Positions 17,684-26,513 of a stretch of DNA of 64,000 bases are shown one piece after another. Location: NCBI GenBank assembly GCA_046091665.1, contig JBJTCD010000122.1:14216-78215 (forward strand), given 5' to 3'. Source of the stretch: CAIUPE01 sp046091665. Lineage in GTDB: Bacteria; Pseudomonadota; Alphaproteobacteria; Rhizobiales; Beijerinckiaceae. Position 1 is the stretch's first letter. The number at the start of each line of letters is the position of its first letter. Below the pieces are notes generated by a model that was not told the origin of the DNA, did no database searches, and worked only from the letters and a program-made list of their open reading frames with translations. A program made the position numbers and the translations under genes.

Positions 17684-18904
17684 ATGAGACGCGTTGTCGT
17701 CACCGGCATGGGGATTGTGTCCTCCATCGGCAATAACACGCAGGAAGTGATGGCTTCTCTTTATGAAGCGCGCTCCGGCATCATACGTGCGGATCGCTAT
17801 TCTGAACTTGGTTTTCGCTGCCAGGTTCATGGCGCGCCAACGCTTGATCCGAATGAAATCGTTGATCGTCGCGCCATGCGTTTCCACGCAACCGGAACTG
17901 CGTGGAACCATGTGGCGATGGATCAGGCCATTCTCGATGCTGGTCTTGAAGAGCGCGATATTTCAAATGAACGTACCGGTATTGTGATGGGTTCGGGCGG
18001 CCCTTCGACACGTACGATTGTTGAAGCCGCGGATATCACGCGCGAGAAGGGTGGGCCGAAGCGTATTGGTCCTTTCGCCGTGCCAAAGAGCATGTCGTCA
18101 ACGGCGTCAGCAACACTTGCGACATGGTTTAAAATCAAAGGCGTGAATTATTCAATTTCTTCGGCCTGTGCGACATCCAATCATTGCATCGGTAATGCTT
18201 ATGAACTCATTCAATGGGGTAAGCAGGATGTGGTTTTTGCAGGTGGTTGCGAAGAGCTTGATTGGACACTCTCAGAACTTTTCGACGCGATGGGCGCGAT
18301 GTCATCGAAATATAATGACACACCAAAAACCGCATCCCGCGCTTATGACAAAAATCGCGATGGGTTCGTGATCGCTGGTGGCGCGGGCGTACTCGTCCTT
18401 GAAGAGCTTGAACATGCGAAAGCACGCGGCGCGAGGATTTACGGTGAAGTCGTTGGCTATGGCGCAACGTCGGACGGTCACGATATGGTGGCACCGTCAG
18501 GTGAAGGTGCAATCCGCTGCATGCGGCAGGCACTCTCCACGGTTCATGTTCCGATTGATTACATCAACCCTCATGCGACATCGACTCCGGTTGGTGATGT
18601 GAAAGAGATCGAAGCGATCCGCGAAGTCTTCGGTTCGAAATGCCCCCCAATCTCAGCGACGAAATCACTCACGGGTCATTCGCTTGGCGCCACAGGCGTT
18701 CAGGAAGCCATCTATTCGCTTCTCATGATGAATAATGGATTCATTTGCGAGAGCGCCAATATTGAAGAGCTTGATCCGGATTTCGCGGATATGCCGATTG
18801 TGCGGAAACGAATTGATCATGCCAAAATCGGTGCGGTGCTCTCAAACTCATTCGGCTTTGGCGGTACCAATGCCACCATCGTCATGAAACGGCTTGAGGC
18901 TTGA
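17684..18904 (+). CDS. fabB: 3-oxoacyl-ACP synthase I FabB
   Basis: A 406-residue condensing enzyme that elongates cis-3-decenoyl-ACP in unsaturated fatty acid synthesis. The catalytic cysteine is in SSACATSNHC. The two histidines are in NPHATSTPVGD and LTGHSLGATG, a Cys-His-His triad typical of KAS I/II. It starts MRRVVVTGMGIVSSIG, and the C-terminus has NSFGFGGTNA. AAGGAG lies 6 bases before the ATG at 17684. It is directly downstream of fabA, which supports FabB rather than FabF. Confidence 0.96.
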   Translation: MRRVVVTGMGIVSSIGNNTQEVMASLYEARSGIIRADRYSELGFRCQVHGAPTLDPNEIVDRRAMRFHATGTAWNHVAMDQAILDAGLEERDISNERTGIVMGSGGPSTRTIVEAADITREKGGPKRIGPFAVPKSMSSTASATLATWFKIKGVNYSISSACATSNHCIGNAYELIQWGKQDVVFAGGCEELDWTLSELFDAMGAMSSKYNDTPKTASRAYDKNRDGFVIAGGAGVLVLEELEHAKARGARIYGEVVGYGATSDGHDMVAPSGEGAIRCMRQALSTVHVPIDYINPHATSTPVGDVKEIEAIREVFGSKCPPISATKSLTGHSLGATGVQEAIYSLLMMNNGFICESANIEELDPDFADMPIVRKRIDHAKIGAVLSNSFGFGGTNATIVMKRLEA

Positions 18905-18938
18905 GCGGTCTTCAAGATCACAAAGAGGGGAGCGGTTC

Positions 18939-19787
18939 ATGAGCACATTGATGAAAGGCAAACGCGGTCTTGTGATGGGCGTTGCCAATAATCATTCAAT
19001 TGCCTGGGGCATCGCAAAGACTTTGGCAGATCACGGCGCTGAATTGGCGTTTACCTATCAAGGCGACGCTTTGAAAAAGCGTGTCGAACCCTTAGCTGCT
19101 GAAGTTGGATCAAAATTTCTTCTCCCTTGTGATGTCGAAGATCTCTCTTCTGTTGATGCGGTTTTTGATGAAATCAAAGCGCAATGGGGCAATTTTGATT
19201 TTTTGGTCCACGCGATTGCATTCTCCGATAAATCGGAATTAAAGGGCCGCTTTGCCGACACAACGCGCGAGAATTTTTCGCGCACAATGTTGATTTCATG
19301 TTTTTCATTTGTGGAGCTTGCAAAGCGTGCAGCGCCTCTGATGCCGCATGGTGGATCGATGATCACGCTCTCTTATGGCGGCTCAACACGCGTGATGCCG
19401 AATTATAATGTTATGGGTGTCGCAAAAGCCGCGCTGGAGGCGTCAGTACGGTATCTCGCAGGCGATTTTGGTCCGGATAATATTCGCATCAATGCGATCT
19501 CTGCAGGCCCCGTTCGTACGCTCGCAGGTGCAGGCATCGCTGATGCGCGTTTGATGTTCAATTATCAGAAACGTCATGCACCTTTGCGTCGCACGGTGAC
19601 GATCGAAGAAATTGGCGGCTCGGCGCTTTATCTCTTATCGGATCTCTCAACGGGTGTGACGGGTGAAGTACACTTTGTTGATTCAGGTTACAACATCATT
19701 TCGATGCCGCATCCTGAAGCGCTGAAGACCGTTGACGACGCCGAGACAGCGGCAGAAGCGCGCTTGGCCGGACGCGCGGCGGAGTGA
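18939..19787 (+). CDS. fabI: Enoyl-ACP reductase (NADH) FabI
   Basis: A 282-residue short-chain-dehydrogenase-fold enzyme that completes each elongation round by reducing enoyl-ACP; this is the family target of triclosan-type inhibitors. The start GKRGLVMGVANNHSIAWGIA is the characteristic divergent nucleotide-binding loop, and the catalytic YNVMGVAK (Tyr-x6-Lys) is present. GAGGGGAGCGG precedes the ATG at 18939. It follows fabB by 34 bases and precedes the dcd-type gene by 4 bases, so all four probably form one operon. Confidence 0.96.
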   Translation: MSTLMKGKRGLVMGVANNHSIAWGIAKTLADHGAELAFTYQGDALKKRVEPLAAEVGSKFLLPCDVEDLSSVDAVFDEIKAQWGNFDFLVHAIAFSDKSELKGRFADTTRENFSRTMLISCFSFVELAKRAAPLMPHGGSMITLSYGGSTRVMPNYNVMGVAKAALEASVRYLAGDFGPDNIRINAISAGPVRTLAGAGIADARLMFNYQKRHAPLRRTVTIEEIGGSALYLLSDLSTGVTGEVHFVDSGYNIISMPHPEALKTVDDAETAAEARLAGRAAE

Positions 19788-19791
19788 CGTG

Positions 19792-20892
19792 ATGAGTGGA
19801 TCACAGAGTGAAGGCATTCTGCCGTCGCAAGACATTCGCGCGTTACATGAGAGTGGTGCGATCAAAGCTGATCGCCCTCTCGTTGACGGACAAATTCAAC
19901 CCGCAAGTCTTGATCTTCGTTTAGGCCGCCGTGTATGGCGTTTGCGCGCAAGTTTTCTGCCCGGTCAGTCGCATAAAGTGCGCGAGCGCCTTGATCGCGT
20001 GGCCTTGCATGAAATTGATTTGACTAATGGCGCGGTGCTTGAAACGGGCGCGGTTTACATTGCTGAATGTTTGGAAAGCCTCGCGCTGCCGAATGGATTA
20101 CCCGCTTCAGCCAATCCGAAAAGTTCAACCGGTCGGCTTGATGTATTCACGCGTTTGATTGCGGATCATGCGCGTGAATTTGATCAAATTGAAGCGGGTT
20201 ATCACGGTCCGCTTTATCTCGAAATTTCACCACGCACATTTCCAGTGCTTGTGCGCACGGGATCACGTCTCTCGCAAATTCGTTTTCGTCGCGGCGCGCC
20301 CCGCCTTGATGATGATGCGTTGAAGCTTTTGCATAAACGTGATCCGCTTGTGACGTCATCAGAACCGTCAATTCAAAACGGCATTGCAGTGAGTGTGGAT
20401 CTCTCCGGCTTTGGTGCGAATAAGCTCGTTGGCTATCGCGCGCGCCGTCATACGGCTCTTGTCGATGTGGATCGCGTGGGTGCTTGTGCAGTTGATGATT
20501 ATTGGGACCCGCTCTATGCGACTGCAGCGCGTGATCTTATTCTCGATCCGGGTCAGTTTTATATTTTGGCTTCAAAAGAAGCCGTGCAAGTACCGCCTGA
20601 TCATGCCGCGGAGATGACGCCTTTCGATCCGCTAGTTGGTGAATTCCGCGTTCATTATGCCGGCTTCTTCGATCCGGGATTTGGCCATGCGGAAAGTGGT
20701 GGCTCGGGAAGTCGTGCCGTTCTCGAAGTGCGCTCGCGTGACGTGCCTTTCATCATCGAAGATGGTCAGACCGTCGGTCGTCTCGTTTATGAGCGCATGG
20801 CGGCTTTGCCCGATGTGTTATACGGCAAGGGTCTGGGCTCGAATTATCAAGCGCAGAGCTTGAAATTATCAAAGCACTTCAAAGTTGATTGA
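19792..20892 (+). CDS. dcd: Long-form 2'-deoxycytidine 5'-triphosphate deaminase
   Basis: 366 residues, about twice the length of classical Dcd (about 190). The N-terminal half holds the Dcd-like segments IQPASLDLRLGRRVWRL and NPKSSTGRLDVFTRLI, and a YHGPLYLEIS region corresponding to the catalytic glutamate strand. The second half shows a weaker repeat: GFGANKLVGYRARRH, GQFYILASKEAVQVP, and VGEFRVHYAGFFDPGFG with RAVLEVRSRDVPFIIEDGQ. The alphaproteobacterial long dCTP deaminases have this architecture. It would turn dCTP into dUTP, which Dut then hydrolyses. GGAG is 7 bases before the ATG. It is tightly packed behind fabI. Confidence 0.82.
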   Translation: MSGSQSEGILPSQDIRALHESGAIKADRPLVDGQIQPASLDLRLGRRVWRLRASFLPGQSHKVRERLDRVALHEIDLTNGAVLETGAVYIAECLESLALPNGLPASANPKSSTGRLDVFTRLIADHAREFDQIEAGYHGPLYLEISPRTFPVLVRTGSRLSQIRFRRGAPRLDDDALKLLHKRDPLVTSSEPSIQNGIAVSVDLSGFGANKLVGYRARRHTALVDVDRVGACAVDDYWDPLYATAARDLILDPGQFYILASKEAVQVPPDHAAEMTPFDPLVGEFRVHYAGFFDPGFGHAESGGSGSRAVLEVRSRDVPFIIEDGQTVGRLVYERMAALPDVLYGKGLGSNYQAQSLKLSKHFKVD

Positions 20893-20899
20893 GGGCAAA

Positions 20900-20918
20900 G
20901 AAAGATTAGGAATCTTTC
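20900..20918. terminator. Short hairpin between convergent dcd and marR-type genes
   Basis: GAAAGATT (20900-20907), loop AGG, AATCTTTC (20911-20918): an 8-bp perfect stem. It overlaps the stop codon of the leftward regulator gene. It has no strong T tract on either strand, so a bidirectional terminator role is only plausible. Confidence 0.4.
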
Positions 20919-21247
20919 AGGAGCTCTTTTAAACGTTCAGTATAGTTGAACAAATGCTTGCGCCCATGATCCGTCATCGTGACAATTTTGGCGCGGCGAT
21001 CATTTTCACCATCGAGACGGTTGATGATCTTTAGTTTTTCGAGCGCGCGTAAATGTTGGCGGACGGACACTTCGGTGGCTTGCGTATTCTCGTAAATATC
21101 GGAAAGCGGCGCCGAGAAATCATTCTCAACCAGATAGCTCAAAATTTCGATGGTTGTGTTTGTGCGGCTCTTAAAAAAATCGAGCTCGATCTGAATCAGG
21201 TGCCGTCTGCGGCGCGCTAGGTCATGAATCGATACGCCGCTACTCAT
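20906..21247 (-). CDS. MarR-like winged-helix transcriptional regulator
   Basis: A 113-residue DNA-binding protein. A helix-turn-helix in NTTIEILSYLVENDFSAPLSDIYENTQATEVSVRQHLRALEKL is followed by a wing with INRLDGENDRRAKIVTMTDHGRKHL, the pattern of MarR proteins. It is shorter than most MarR members (140-160), lacking much of the N-terminal dimerisation helix. The target is unknown. It is divergent from prfC with a 232-base AT-rich gap that may hold its operator. Confidence 0.75.
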   Translation of the reverse strand: MSSGVSIHDLARRRRHLIQIELDFFKSRTNTTIEILSYLVENDFSAPLSDIYENTQATEVSVRQHLRALEKLKIINRLDGENDRRAKIVTMTDHGRKHLFNYTERLKELLKDS

Positions 21248-21479
21248 ATTGGATTGAACCCATCGCTCTTGATTGTGCTTTTATAGCTTAGGCGTAGCCG
21301 TAAAAACGTCTTAAAAAATCAAAAAAAAGTTTCGGAGATTCAGTTCGTTATTTGCGAAAATTCTTGTATTTCGCCTTTATTCATTGATTTTGGGGCCATA
21401 AGCGACTATCCCGCCCACAAGGATTTGCCCCTACCGCCACGATGAGATTATCCGAAACAGGTCCGGGCCAGGACGCGTT

Positions 21480-23066
21480 ATGACACTGAAAACCGAGGCC
21501 GGACGGCGGCGCACTTTTGCGATCATCTCGCACCCTGACGCCGGTAAGACGACATTGACCGAAAAGCTGCTGCTCATGGGCGGCGCGATCCAGCTTGCCG
21601 GTGAGGTGAAGGCGCGGCGCGGCGGGGCGCAAACGCGCTCGGACTGGATGGGCATTGAGCGCGCGCGCGGTATTTCTGTGGTCACTTCGGTGATGACGTT
21701 CGAATATGCTGGATGCGTTTTCAATCTCCTCGATACGCCGGGCCACGAAGACTTTTCCGAAGATACGTATCGTACATTGACGGCCGTTGATTCAGCTGTG
21801 ATGGTGATTGACGCTGCGAAAGGCATCGAGGCGCGCACGCGCAAACTCTTTGAAGTGTGCCGCTTGCGCGACATTCCCATTGTGACATTCATCAACAAAA
21901 TGGATCGTGAGACGCGTGATCCGTTCGATCTCTTGGATGAAATCGAAAAGACTCTCGCGCTTGATACCGCACCAGCGACATGGCCGGTGGGGCGCGGCAA
22001 GAACTTTGCTGGCACTTATGATTTTACAAAGCGCGCATTTCGTAAACTCGATTCAGATGAAACGGTTCTGACCGTAAGCGGTCCTGATGACGAACGGTTG
22101 GCAGAGCTTATTCCTGAACATGAACGCGATGCGTTCCGTGAAGAAATTTCACTTGCCGCGGAAGCGTGTCGTCCCTTCGATCTTCAAGCCTTTCGTGAAG
22201 GTCATTTGACGCCGGTGTTTTTTGGTTCAGCCTTGCGTGACTTTGGTGTGCGCGATCTGATTGATGCAATGGCTGCGATTGCGCCGCCGCCGCGCGCGCA
22301 AGAAGCCGCAAGCCGTATAGTTGAATCTGATGAAAGCAAAATGACGGGCTTTGTTTTCAAGATCCAAGCGAATATGGATCCCAATCATCGGGACCGTATT
22401 GCTTTTATCCGCGTTTGCTCCGGTCGTCTTGAACGCGGCATGAAAGCAAAATTGGTCCGCACCGGAAAAGCCTTGCCTGTGAATGCACCGCAATTCTTTT
22501 TCGCGCGTGATCGAGTTTTGGCTGAAGAAGCCTATGCAGGCGATGTTGTGGGTCTGCCCAATCACGGCACCTTGCGCATTGGCGACACATTGACCGAAGG
22601 CGAAGATTTGATTTTTCGCGGTGTGCCCAGTTTTGCGCCTGAAATCTTGCGTCGCGTGCGTTTGAAAGACGCAATGAAAGCCAAGAAACTCAAGGAAGCC
22701 TTGCAGCAATTGGGTGAAGAAGGGGTTGTACAACTCTTCACACCGCTTGATGGTTCGGGCGCAATTGTCGGTGTTGTTGGCGCGTTGCAGCTTGATGTGC
22801 TGATTGAGCGCCTCAATGCTGAATATGGATTACCGATTGAATTGGAGCCGACACGCTTTAGCGTTTGTCGCTGGATTTCATCTGACGATAAGGCCGAATT
22901 GGAAAAATTTATTGATGCGCATGGGTCTTCCATTGCGCATGATCTTGATGGCGCACCGGTTTTTCTTGCGCCCTCCGCCTTTACGTTGAATTATGAGCAT
23001 GAACGCTGGCCGGCGATTTTGATTGCCGATGTCAAAGATTATCAGATGCGGGATGACGCGAATTAA
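21480..23066 (+). CDS. prfC: Peptide chain release factor 3
   Basis: A 528-residue translational GTPase that recycles RF1/RF2 from the ribosome after termination. Its G1 motif is SHPDAGKTTLTEKLL. The switch region has RRGGAQTRSDWMGIERARGISV, the G3 motif is DTPGHEDFSEDTYRT and the G4 motif is NKMDR. The N-terminus and length match RF3 rather than EF-G. No clear ribosome binding site lies before the ATG, but the protein aligns from this position. It precedes a dehydrogenase gene by 15 bases. Confidence 0.96.
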   Translation: MTLKTEAGRRRTFAIISHPDAGKTTLTEKLLLMGGAIQLAGEVKARRGGAQTRSDWMGIERARGISVVTSVMTFEYAGCVFNLLDTPGHEDFSEDTYRTLTAVDSAVMVIDAAKGIEARTRKLFEVCRLRDIPIVTFINKMDRETRDPFDLLDEIEKTLALDTAPATWPVGRGKNFAGTYDFTKRAFRKLDSDETVLTVSGPDDERLAELIPEHERDAFREEISLAAEACRPFDLQAFREGHLTPVFFGSALRDFGVRDLIDAMAAIAPPPRAQEAASRIVESDESKMTGFVFKIQANMDPNHRDRIAFIRVCSGRLERGMKAKLVRTGKALPVNAPQFFFARDRVLAEEAYAGDVVGLPNHGTLRIGDTLTEGEDLIFRGVPSFAPEILRRVRLKDAMKAKKLKEALQQLGEEGVVQLFTPLDGSGAIVGVVGALQLDVLIERLNAEYGLPIELEPTRFSVCRWISSDDKAELEKFIDAHGSSIAHDLDGAPVFLAPSAFTLNYEHERWPAILIADVKDYQMRDDAN

Positions 23067-23081
23067 GGAGCGCTTTTGATC

Positions 23082-24155
23082 ATGGCTGGTGGTGAAAAGA
23101 AAATTCGATCCGACAATCTGAAAGCCGTCGCACGCCACATCTTTGCCAAAGCCGGATCTTTACCGCGCGAATGTGATCTCTTGGCGGATCATTTGATTGA
23201 AGCCAATCTCAAAGGTCATGACTCGCACGGTATCGGAATGATTCCCGCTTATATCGCGGCGCTAAAAGTCGACGAGTTGAAACTCAATGCTTCACCACGC
23301 TTGATCTCTGAAACAGGGTCAACGCTTGTCCTTGATGGCGGATTGGGCCTGGGTCAAAGCATCGCGCATGACGCGATGGCAATGGGTATTGAGCGCGCGA
23401 AAGCGCATGGCTCTTCGATTGTCGCACTGCATAACAGCCATCATATCGGACGCATCGGCCATTGGGCCGAGCAATGTGCGGCGGCAGGTCTTGTATCGAT
23501 TCATTTCGTCAATGTGATTGCTGAACCCGTGGTCGCACCTTTTGGTGGAACGGTGGCCCGGGTTGTGACCAATCCGATCTCGATTGGCATTCCGCGCGAA
23601 GGTCATGCGGCGGTGATTGTTGATTTTGCAACAAGCCGATTAGCGCATGGAAAAATTCGCGTGGCTTATAACAAGGGCATCACTGTGCCTGAAGGCACTT
23701 TGATCGATGCGGCGGGACATCCCACAAATGATCCGGCGGCTTTGTTCACGGATCCGCGCGGCGCAATCCTGCCTTTCGGCGAGCATAAAGGGTGGACGCT
23801 GGCATTTGCCTGCGAAGCTTTGGCCGGTGCGCTTACGGGCGGCGAGGCGATCAAGGGCGTTGTGACGCGCAAAGCCATCGTCAATAATATGCTCTCCATT
23901 CTGATCGCGCCGAACCGGATTGGCACAGCACCCTCCTATTTCCGTGAACTTGAAGAGATGATCACTTGGGTTCAGAGCCCCGCGCCGGGTGCCGATCCTT
24001 CCGTCCTTCTGCCGGGTGACCCCGAACGGAAAACGCGGACCGAGCGATTGCGTGAGGGTATTCCGGTTGATCCGGCGACATGGGCGCAAATTTTGGCGGC
24101 TGCGGGCGAAATTGGCGTCACATCGTCTTCACTTGAGGCGGCGGCGGGCCTTTAA
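23082..24155 (+). CDS. Malate/L-lactate dehydrogenase family (Ldh2/YlbC-type) oxidoreductase
   Basis: A 357-residue NAD(P)-dependent dehydrogenase of the non-Rossmann Ldh2 fold. Family features are NLKGHDSHGIGMIPAYI (near residue 45), ALHNSHHIGRIGHWAEQCA (near 120), PFGGTVARVVTNPISIGIPR and LPFGEHKGWTLAFACEALAGALTGG. Substrates in this family include malate, lactate, ureidoglycolate and sulfolactate, so the exact one is open. AAGGAG lies 11 bases before the ATG at 23082. It is probably cotranscribed with prfC. Confidence 0.88.
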   Translation: MAGGEKKIRSDNLKAVARHIFAKAGSLPRECDLLADHLIEANLKGHDSHGIGMIPAYIAALKVDELKLNASPRLISETGSTLVLDGGLGLGQSIAHDAMAMGIERAKAHGSSIVALHNSHHIGRIGHWAEQCAAAGLVSIHFVNVIAEPVVAPFGGTVARVVTNPISIGIPREGHAAVIVDFATSRLAHGKIRVAYNKGITVPEGTLIDAAGHPTNDPAALFTDPRGAILPFGEHKGWTLAFACEALAGALTGGEAIKGVVTRKAIVNNMLSILIAPNRIGTAPSYFRELEEMITWVQSPAPGADPSVLLPGDPERKTRTERLREGIPVDPATWAQILAAAGEIGVTSSSLEAAAGL

Positions 24156-24235
24156 CGGACCCTTGCCTTGCTTTCGCCCGGTCGAGCCGTCATAGAACGG
24201 AACCATTTTCGCTCTGGTTGCTCTATATTGTCTTC

Positions 24236-25249
24236 ATGACGGAACGCGCGCCTTCCCCGCAATCATCTGCTGCTGAACCGCCGAAAGAGCGGCAAGGCGT
24301 GAATATTTTTGGCGGCATCGCCAGCGTTATTCTTTTTGGTGCTGCGCTTTATGTACTCTATCGCGTTGCGGGGGAAGTGAAACCGGATGATGTGATTGCT
24401 GCGTTTCATAAAGCGGGACGTGAGCAAATCGGTCTCGCTATAGTTTTTACACTTTTGAGTTATCTGTTCCTCACCGGTTATGACGCCTTAGCGATGCGCC
24501 AATTGGCGATCAAAGCGCATGTGGCACGCGTTGCCTTTGCATCTTTCACAAGCTACGCCATTTCTTTTACGCTCGGTTTTCCCTGGCTTACCGCCGGCGC
24601 TGTTCGCTATTGGATCTACTCCGCAACCGGAATCTCGTCATCAAAAGTGGCGAGCCTGACATTAATTGCCGGAATGACATTCATTCTCGGCATGGCCGCT
24701 GTCTTTGGAATTGGTTTGATTTGGCAGGCTGAAGCCATTTCATATATCAATCAAGCAACCGCTTCGGTTAATCAATTGATTGGCATGGCGGTGCTCTCTG
24801 GCATTCTTGTTTATCTTGTATGGGCCGCTGCCAAAAAGCGCCACATGCGCATCAAAACTTTTATGATCGAATTGCCGACACTGAATGTGTCGCTCGGCCA
24901 ATTGGCATTGGGTGCTGCCGATGTGTGCGCGGCGGCGGCCGTACTTTACGTGCTTCTTCCAGAAGATCATGGCATTGCCTTTGAAACTTTTGCGGCGATT
25001 TATGCCTTCGCGTGTATTCTTGGCGTCGTCAGTAATGCGCCCGGAGGCTTGGGAGTTTTTGAAGCGACGATTTTACTGGCCTTGCATAATTTGCCACGCG
25101 AAGGTGTGATCAGTGCGCTGCTCCTTTTTCGTCTCTGTTATTATCTTGGTCCTTTTGTGATCGCGGTCATCGCCTTGGCGCTCTATGAGATTGTCATCAG
25201 ATTTTTAAAATTCCGTGCGCGTATGATTGATCATACTCCGGATGAATGA
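24236..25249 (+). CDS. Multi-spanning membrane protein, lysylphosphatidylglycerol synthetase TM region / UPF0104 family
   Basis: A 337-residue protein with about eight hydrophobic segments and no soluble catalytic domain. Key family text: GYDALAMRQL, SFTSYAISFTLGFPWLTAGAVRYWIY, and SNAPGGLGVFEATILLAL near the C-terminus. This is the transmembrane half of MprF, which flips aminoacyl-phospholipids; stand-alone members (YbhN-like) have unclear function. It ends 15 bases before phoR, so it may be cotranscribed with the phosphate sensor. Confidence 0.83.
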   Translation: MTERAPSPQSSAAEPPKERQGVNIFGGIASVILFGAALYVLYRVAGEVKPDDVIAAFHKAGREQIGLAIVFTLLSYLFLTGYDALAMRQLAIKAHVARVAFASFTSYAISFTLGFPWLTAGAVRYWIYSATGISSSKVASLTLIAGMTFILGMAAVFGIGLIWQAEAISYINQATASVNQLIGMAVLSGILVYLVWAAAKKRHMRIKTFMIELPTLNVSLGQLALGAADVCAAAAVLYVLLPEDHGIAFETFAAIYAFACILGVVSNAPGGLGVFEATILLALHNLPREGVISALLLFRLCYYLGPFVIAVIALALYEIVIRFLKFRARMIDHTPDE

Positions 25250-25264
25250 GGCGCAATCATCCCC

Positions 25265-26332
25265 ATGACTCCGCTTCCCCCTTTATTGCTTGAAAGTCTT
25301 GATGCGCTCTCTGATCCGGTCATTCTGATTGATCAACGTAAAACCATCATCCATTTTAACAAAGCTGCAAGTGAAGCCTGGTCGGCTTTGGCAATGGGCG
25401 CACCGCTGTCTTTTACACTTCGAGCTCCTGATCTTGTTGAGGCCATCGAAGAGGTGCTCGCTGATCGCATGCGGGAGTGCGAAGGCATATTTTCAGAACG
25501 GCATCCGGTTGAGCGTGATTTTTCATTCCGCATTCGCGGATTTCAAGATCAAGAGTCTGTCTCAACACGCACGGCCCCAGCAGCCATTGTGATTTTCCGT
25601 GATCTCACAGAAGCGCGTCGTCTCGAATCCATGCGCGTCGATTTTGTTGCCAATGCGAGTCATGAATTGCGCACACCGCTGGCCTCGTTGATTGGTTTTA
25701 TTGAAACATTGCAAGGCCCCGCGCGTGATGATCCTAAAGCTCAGGCGCGTTTTCTTTCCATCATGCGCGAGCAAGGCCGACGCATGGCGCGGTTGATTGA
25801 TGATCTTTTATCCTTGTCACGCGTCGAGATGAGCGAACATCGTAGACCTATTGATCCTGTTGATCTCTCGTCTGTTGTTCAGCAATCGGTTGATACGCTC
25901 AGGCCTGTGGCTTCCGCACGCGGCGTAACGCTCGAAATTAAATCTCCCGATCAGCCATTTATCATTCCCGGTGATCGCGATGAATTGTTGCGAGTCGTTG
26001 AAAACCTCGTCGAGAATGGCATTAAATATGGTCACACTGGCGGCCGTGTCGAAATTGATGTGCGACCGATTCAGGGCGACGTGTCAGATGATCTCGCTTT
26101 ATCGGTTCGTGATTTTGGCGACGGCATTGCCGCTGAACATTTACCGCGATTAACTGAGCGCTTTTATCGGGTTGATGCGTCCGCAAGCCGCGAAAGTGGT
26201 GGCACAGGATTGGGGCTCGCCATCGTTAAACATATCATCAACCGCCATCGCGGAAGGCTTGTGATTGAAAGCGAGAAGGGCCAAGGCTCGGTCTTCCGGG
26301 CGATTTTGCCGCGCACGGCTTCGTCACTTTGA
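25265..26332 (+). CDS. phoR: Phosphate regulon sensor histidine kinase PhoR (short, no membrane anchor)
   Basis: A 355-residue kinase. A PAS-like domain (residues 10-115, ALSDPVILIDQRKTIIHFNKAA) is followed by HisKA with the phospho-acceptor histidine in NASHELRTPLASL (near 135). The ATPase domain has N box ENLVENGIKYG, G1 DFGDGI and G2 GTGLGLAIVKH. It phosphorylates PhoB when phosphate is low and interacts with PhoU/PstSCAB. Most PhoR proteins begin with membrane helices; none is visible here and only 15 bases separate it from the upstream gene. The context (pstS next, phoB at the end) makes the identity firm. Confidence 0.92.
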   Translation: MTPLPPLLLESLDALSDPVILIDQRKTIIHFNKAASEAWSALAMGAPLSFTLRAPDLVEAIEEVLADRMRECEGIFSERHPVERDFSFRIRGFQDQESVSTRTAPAAIVIFRDLTEARRLESMRVDFVANASHELRTPLASLIGFIETLQGPARDDPKAQARFLSIMREQGRRMARLIDDLLSLSRVEMSEHRRPIDPVDLSSVVQQSVDTLRPVASARGVTLEIKSPDQPFIIPGDRDELLRVVENLVENGIKYGHTGGRVEIDVRPIQGDVSDDLALSVRDFGDGIAAEHLPRLTERFYRVDASASRESGGTGLGLAIVKHIINRHRGRLVIESEKGQGSVFRAILPRTASSL

Positions 26333-26368
26333 CTTAGGCCGCTCGGGGTTTTCCCCAATATCTCCCAA

Positions 26369-26397
26369 CTGTCTTTTTGATGTCATAAATGTGTCAT
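26369..26397 (+). promoter_or_regulatory. Pho box: three 11-bp-spaced PhoB half-sites before pstS
   Basis: CTGTCTT (26369-26375), ATGTCAT (26380-26386) and GTGTCAT (26391-26397), each separated by four AT-rich bases. The last two form ATGTCATAAATGTGTCAT, matching 16 of 18 positions of the classic Pho box CTGTCATAAATCTGTCAT. The site lies 117-145 bases before the pstS ATG. PhoB phosphorylated by PhoR should bind here and activate the pst operon. Confidence 0.9.
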
Positions 26398-26513
26398 CGG
26401 GCGCGCTTACGACGGCGCCATCGAGGCGAGTATGGCCTCGTGGTCCGGTGTTCTGCCTTCGATGGCGCGGCCGCTGGGATCGACCCTAAAATCCCCTTGT
26501 TGGAGATTATCCC

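Noticed and set aside
24236..25249. Full MprF lysylphosphatidylglycerol synthase
   Set aside because: Only the membrane half is present; the soluble aminoacyl-transferase domain is absent.
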